Shown here: positions 6,039-8,901 of the stretch, one piece after another
Layout: each line of letters starts with the position of its first letter
How positions within the stretch are numbered: the first letter of the stretch is position 1
Assembly: GCA_030632525.1 (NCBI GenBank)
Contig: DAOVUP010000035.1
Span: 1-8,901 of the forward strand
Source: Desulfobacteraceae bacterium
GTDB taxonomy: Bacteria; Desulfobacterota; DSM-4660; Desulfatiglandales; Desulfatiglandaceae
Direction: 5' to 3'
Length of the DNA stretch: 8,901 nucleotides
Position numbers and translations under genes: made by a program
The notes under the pieces: model-generated
What the model saw: the letters and a program-made list of their open reading frames with translations, nothing else
What the model was told of the DNA's origin: nothing
Database searches by the model: none

Positions 6039-6449
6039 TCAATCCAAAGGTTCGGTTACCATCCCCAATTTGCTGATGCCGGCATTTTTCACCCTTGCCA
6101 TAACATCAATAATAAATCCATAGGGGACATCCTTGTCTGCCCTCAACAGCACCTCTTTTTCTCTCCGGTTTTCAAAGATCTTTTTGATCTTCAACTCCAG
6201 CCTGTCTAATGCGACAGAATGATTTTCCAAAAAGATCTCCTGTTTCTTGTTGACCGTCAACATAAGAGGTTCATCCGCAGTCTTGATATTCTTGGCGGTG
6301 GTCTTAGGTAAATTTACGTCTACACCCTGCGTCATCATAGGCGCTGCTACCATGAAAATGATGAGAAGGACCAACATTACGTCCACAAGCGGCGTAACGT
6401 TGATCTCAGACATAAAACGCTTGTTGTTTCCACCGGAATTCATAGCCAT
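6039..6449 (-). CDS. tolR: TolR, ExbD/TolR-family motor subunit
   Basis: TolR forms, with TolQ, the inner-membrane proton channel that powers TolA. The 136-residue product is of normal size. A cytoplasmic N-terminus leads to a single transmembrane helix (about 17-37) containing INVTPLVDVMLVLLIIFMV. Asp23 is the essential proton-carrying residue and has the same number as in E. coli TolR. The periplasmic domain (about 55-136) has the family pattern PLMLTVNKKQEIFLENHSV and RADKDVPYGFIIDVMARVKNAGISKLGMVTEP. The gene begins 22 bp after the tolQ stop and is surely co-transcribed with it. Two Met codons (positions 1 and 3) are possible starts, and neither has a good ribosome-binding site, so translational coupling to tolQ is likely. 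Confidence 0.95.
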   Translation of the reverse strand: MAMNSGGNNKRFMSEINVTPLVDVMLVLLIIFMVAAPMMTQGVDVNLPKTTAKNIKTADEPLMLTVNKKQEIFLENHSVALDRLELKIKKIFENRREKEVLLRADKDVPYGFIIDVMARVKNAGISKLGMVTEPLD

Positions 6450-6471
6450 CTTAAACGTGTGTCCTGTGAAC

Positions 6472-7266
6472 TTAAGTCTTCTTGATGAACTGTCTTCCCA
6501 CCATACTCAAAAAATCGGTTGTAAAAATATCCATCTCTGCCTGGAGAGATACAACCCTCTGGCTAAAATAGTTAAACGCGACAACTGCTGGAATTGCGGC
6601 GGCTAAGCCTGCAGCCGTGGCGATAAGTGCTTCGGAGATCCCGGGGGCGACTACCGCAAGATTGGCCGAACCCTTCATCCCTATCCCCCTGAAAGACTCC
6701 ATGATCCCCCATACCGTACCGAAAAGACCGATAAAAGGAGTGGTATTTCCTGTAGTCGCCAAAAAACTCAGAGATAGCTCCAATCTCTTGTTTTGATCGA
6801 TGGTTGCCTTTCTGAGCGACCTCTCCAGATTATCCATCAGAGCCCGTCTGGTCTGCGAAGGCTCCCCATCCCCGGGACGACCGTTCTGGTGACCAGGTTG
6901 GGTTCGCCCCTCATCCGAATAGGTGGACTGCAGTTTTCTGAAACGGGTAAATTCAGCATATCCGGCCCTGAAAAGACGGGCCACAGGGCTGAAATTTAAG
7001 GCTTTACTTTCCATATATACTTTTTTGAGATCTTTGCTTTCCCAGAACAGGTCCAAAAAGTCGATTGTTTCACTTTTAGCCTTTCTCAATAATCTATACT
7101 TCATGAATATAATCGCCCATGAGGTGACGGAAAAGAGCATAAGAACCAATAATACAAATTTTACCATGGGACCGGCATGGACAACCATCTGGACAATATC
7201 CTGGCCAAAGGCGGTTTCAAATGAAACACCAGCAGGAATCAAATTAATAAAAGGAATGCTTATCAT
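6472..7266 (-). CDS. tolQ: TolQ, ExbB/TolQ-family motor subunit with loop insertion
   Basis: TolQ is the multi-helix inner-membrane subunit of the Tol motor. The 264-residue product has membrane helices at about 34-55, 166-190 and 207-232. Thr184 (in GLFGTVWGIM) and Thr217 (in LIATAAGLAAAIPAV) are the channel threonines, 33 residues apart as in E. coli. FSPVARLFRAGYAEFTR and APGISEALIATAAGL are strongly family-typical. By eye the cytoplasmic loop is about 22 residues longer than in E. coli, with a Gly/Pro/Gln/Arg-rich insert at about 115-138 (6853-6924) that is more GC-rich than its surroundings. The start is well supported: GAGG seven bases before the ATG. A sigma-70-like promoter lies 47-75 bp upstream, so this is probably the first gene of the tol transcript. 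Confidence 0.95.
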   Translation of the reverse strand: MISIPFINLIPAGVSFETAFGQDIVQMVVHAGPMVKFVLLVLMLFSVTSWAIIFMKYRLLRKAKSETIDFLDLFWESKDLKKVYMESKALNFSPVARLFRAGYAEFTRFRKLQSTYSDEGRTQPGHQNGRPGDGEPSQTRRALMDNLERSLRKATIDQNKRLELSLSFLATTGNTTPFIGLFGTVWGIMESFRGIGMKGSANLAVVAPGISEALIATAAGLAAAIPAVVAFNYFSQRVVSLQAEMDIFTTDFLSMVGRQFIKKT

Positions 7267-7312
7267 GGAATTTCCTCATGCAAATGATAGGTTGAGTAGT
7301 TGACAATTTTTA

Positions 7313-7341
7313 AACATACGCGTTTATGAAAAAAGTGTAAA
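7313..7341 (-). promoter_or_regulatory. Sigma-70-like promoter for tolQ
   Basis: On the minus strand TTTACA (7336-7341, 5 of 6 to consensus) is followed by exactly 17 bases and then TATGTT (7313-7318, 4 of 6). Transcription would start near 7306, giving a leader of about 40 bases before the tolQ ATG at 7266. It lies in the 109-bp gap after mobB and would let tol genes be expressed independently of the molybdenum-related genes. Confidence 0.5.
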
Positions 7342-7375
7342 CCCCAACATTGAAAAGTCGAGGATACCTAAGATC

Positions 7376-7885
7376 TCAGACGTCGAGGTCAAAGCTGCTA
7401 ATCAAGAAGTCTGCCAATCCATCAATATCATCCAATGAAAATTGGGGCACACCCAAATCGATACTCACGTCGCTGATCAGGGCCATTAAATGGTCATCAT
7501 TTCTGCACAACGGAGCTTCATGGACATCATGCCGGAATATCTCCAGCTTTGGCTTGTTTCCCTGTTTATATCCTTCGGTGATAATAATGTCTATATTCCT
7601 GAAGAATATTTTTAGCTCGTCCGGGGTATGATCGTGATCCACATCCATCACCATCCCTATTTGATTAGGGGATGAGATAAGGGTTGTGGTGGCGCCTGCA
7701 TGCTTATGCCTCCAGCTGTCTTTGCCGGGTTTATCAAATTCAAATCCGTGAACATCATGCTTTATGCTTCCAACCCTGCAGCCCCGGCTGCTCAGTACAC
7801 GTATAAGTTTTTCTAAAAGGGTAGTTTTTCCTGCCCCGGAGAAGCCTACGACAGAGATTATGGGCGGATCGGACAGTTCTTTCAC
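7376..7885 (-). CDS. mobB: Molybdopterin-guanine dinucleotide biosynthesis adapter MobB
   Basis: MobB is a GTP-binding P-loop protein that assists MobA in attaching GMP to molybdopterin. The 169-residue product has the Walker A motif GFSGAGKT at residues 14-21. The family signature SIKHDVHGFEFDKPGKDSWRH follows, then AGATTTLISS and the switch-like strand IDIIITEGYKQGNKPKLEIFR. Length is typical of stand-alone MobB. The start is GTG at 7885, and its GTGA overlaps the TGA stop of the ModE-like gene by 4 bp. GGAGGAG lies about nine bases upstream within that gene, so translation is coupled. No mobA or moeA is in the window. The C-terminal extension (about 140-169) resembles that of other delta-group MobB proteins as far as I can judge. 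Confidence 0.94.
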   Translation of the reverse strand: MKELSDPPIISVVGFSGAGKTTLLEKLIRVLSSRGCRVGSIKHDVHGFEFDKPGKDSWRHKHAGATTTLISSPNQIGMVMDVDHDHTPDELKIFFRNIDIIITEGYKQGNKPKLEIFRHDVHEAPLCRNDDHLMALISDVSIDLGVPQFSLDDIDGLADFLISSFDLDV

Positions 7886-8244
7886 TCCTTTTCTCCTCCA
7901 TTCGTCGGTCTTTTATCGCCAAACACGTTTTTGAAACAGCGATTATCTGCTTTCAGGCATTGCTCTTTTAACACACTGTATTTTTTCAGGAGATCTTTTC
8001 CTTCTTTTGTGAGCCGGGTGCCCATTTTCCTGTCTGCATGAACAATATTCATGTTCAGATATTCTTCAGTTACCTTGATCTTGCTCCAGACACCTTTATA
8101 AGACATCTTCATGGCCTTGGAAGTCTGGTTTATGGACCCGGTCCTTTCAATGGTCTCCAGAATCTCCTTCCTCCCTTCACCCATGATAATACGATCATGT
8201 TCATCAACAACCCAGTGCCGAGATCTCAGCTTTAGAAACGCCAT
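7882..8244 (-). CDS. ModE-type winged-helix DNA-binding protein lacking the molybdate-binding domain
   Basis: The 120-residue product matches the N-terminal LysR-type winged helix of the molybdate-responsive regulator ModE. The key stretch is GEGRKEILETIERTGSI, followed by the helix-turn-helix NQTSKAMKMSYKGVWSKIK and the wing HADRKMGTRLTKEGKDLLKKY, residues about 22-88. E. coli ModE has about 262 residues because two MOP/TOBE-type molybdate-binding repeats follow; here the protein stops about 30 residues after the wing, with a Cys-containing tail (C95, C103). It may bind DNA constitutively, or take its signal from a partner. Its ATG lies 1 bp after the stop of the PBP-like gene, with GAGGGGG as ribosome-binding site, and its stop overlaps mobB. 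Regulation of molybdenum-enzyme or transport genes is inferred from family and context. Confidence 0.88.
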   Translation of the reverse strand: MAFLKLRSRHWVVDEHDRIIMGEGRKEILETIERTGSINQTSKAMKMSYKGVWSKIKVTEEYLNMNIVHADRKMGTRLTKEGKDLLKKYSVLKEQCLKADNRCFKNVFGDKRPTNGGEKE

Positions 8245-8245
8245 A

Positions 8246-8901
8246 TTAATCCCCCTCTACCTCCATAAACAGCTCACCGCTTTTTGAGGGATCATATCCG
8301 CCTAAGGAGATGATCCGCTCCCTGAAATGACCGGATTTTATCGTATTTAGAACCGTCTGGATATTTGGCTGATCCAACATTTTGCTTGGGATAATCAGGT
8401 CATACTGTTCCCTTGCAATCGGAACAAAGTCCAGACCCAGGGCCTTTGCTGCAGCATAAATCCCCATTCCCGTATCAGCAGCGCCGCTTAGGACATCCAC
8501 CGCCACTGCCATATGGGTAAATTCCTCATGGTCGTAGCCCTTAACAGCATCAGCATTAACTCCTGACTGATCCAACTGGTGATCGAAAAGGACGCGCGTT
8601 CCCGAACCCGCCTGACGATTCACAAAGGCAATATCGGTCCTGGTTAGATCTTCGACCCCTTTTATTCCCTTTGGATTTCCTTTGGCAACTATCAGACCCT
8701 GCTCTCTGAGGGTCAGATGAAAAACAGCGACACTCACCCCTTTTACGTATCTCTTGATATATGAGATATTGTATTCTCCGGTCACCGTATCTAACAGGTG
8801 TGAACCCGCACTCTGGCATCTCCCTTACCGCGGTGCTGGCAGTCCCGTCGGTGTGGCGGCATTGCCTGATGATATACGGATATTGCGTTTTTTTCGTCTG
8901 A
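8246..8901 (-). pseudogene. PBP-like (molybdate/tungstate-type) ligand-binding gene, partial, with in-frame TAA
   Basis: The reading frame runs off the right edge of the window. The intact part, from GTG 8785, encodes 179 residues of the PBP-like domain (PF12727 type). It includes TGEYNISYIKRYV, LREQGLIVAKGNPKGIKG, FVNRQAGSGTRVLFDHQL, EFTHMAVAVDVLSGAADTGMGI and the end LGGYDPSKSG. Such domains resemble periplasmic molybdate-binding proteins but act in the cytoplasm, often fused to a helix-turn-helix. The same frame continues upstream with family-like sequence (QSAGSHLLDTV preceded by IRISSGNAATPTGLPAPR), but a TAA at 8825-8827 interrupts it. The match resumes at the expected spacing on both sides, so a single nonsense change, not a frameshift, is the simplest reading. 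No good start follows the TAA before 8785. Sequencing error, or a shortened functional protein, cannot be excluded. It is followed after 1 bp by the ModE-like gene. Confidence 0.65.

Noticed and set aside
8556..8819. An 87-codon minus-strand frame (MPECGFTPV...) overlapping the PBP-like gene
   Set aside because: It is the wrong frame: family motifs on both sides of the TAA are in the other frame, so a frameshift explanation fits less well than a nonsense change.

Overview
The window looks like chromosomal DNA of a Gram-negative bacterium, most likely a Desulfobacterota (deltaproteobacterial) sulfate-reducer-type organism. The evidence is a complete Tol-Pal cell-envelope gene set, outer-membrane lipoprotein signals ending in TSC on two of its members, a ModE-type regulator next to mobB and a molybdate-type PBP-like gene, and intergenic palindromic elements of a kind common in that group. 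The lineage call is inference from gene style, not from a marker gene. No integrase, transposase, CRISPR array, rRNA or tRNA was found.

Layout, left to right. 1-98: edge sequence with a weak hairpin. 99-266 (minus): a 55-residue helix-turn-helix protein of the excisionase/MerR-like type, flanked by two near-identical direct repeats. 267-485: AT-rich gap between divergent genes, with no confident promoter. 486-1127 (plus): a secreted staphylococcal-nuclease-like enzyme with a C-terminal Ada-like metal-binding motif. 1143-1320: a palindromic, probably non-autonomous mobile element between the convergent nuclease and ybgF genes, reaching into the ybgF stop codon.

1319-7266 (all minus, transcribed right to left): tolQ, tolR, tolA, tolB, pal, ybgF. 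TolQ and TolR form the inner-membrane motor. TolA carries its energy across the periplasm. TolB and Pal connect to the outer membrane and peptidoglycan, and YbgF is the TolA-associated coiled-coil/TPR protein. A good sigma-70-like promoter lies just upstream of tolQ. The cluster is unusually loose: 131 bp between tolR and tolA, about 270 bp between tolA and tolB including a 130-bp MITE-like insertion, 406 bp between tolB and pal, and 263 bp between pal and ybgF with a perfect 19-bp palindrome.

7376-8901 (minus): a tightly packed three-gene molybdenum-related unit upstream of tolQ. It holds a PBP-like ligand-binding gene that runs off the right edge and carries an in-frame TAA, then a ModE-type DNA-binding protein without its molybdate-binding half, then mobB. 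The first two are separated by 1 bp and the last two overlap by 4 bp, so they are almost certainly co-transcribed.

Most of the window is ordinary, well-known genes. The points worth a second look are the two insertion-like elements with reconstructable empty sites, the interrupted PBP-like gene and its split-sensor arrangement with the ModE-like protein, and the non-coding structure inside the tol cluster. I did not find a clearly undescribed system.
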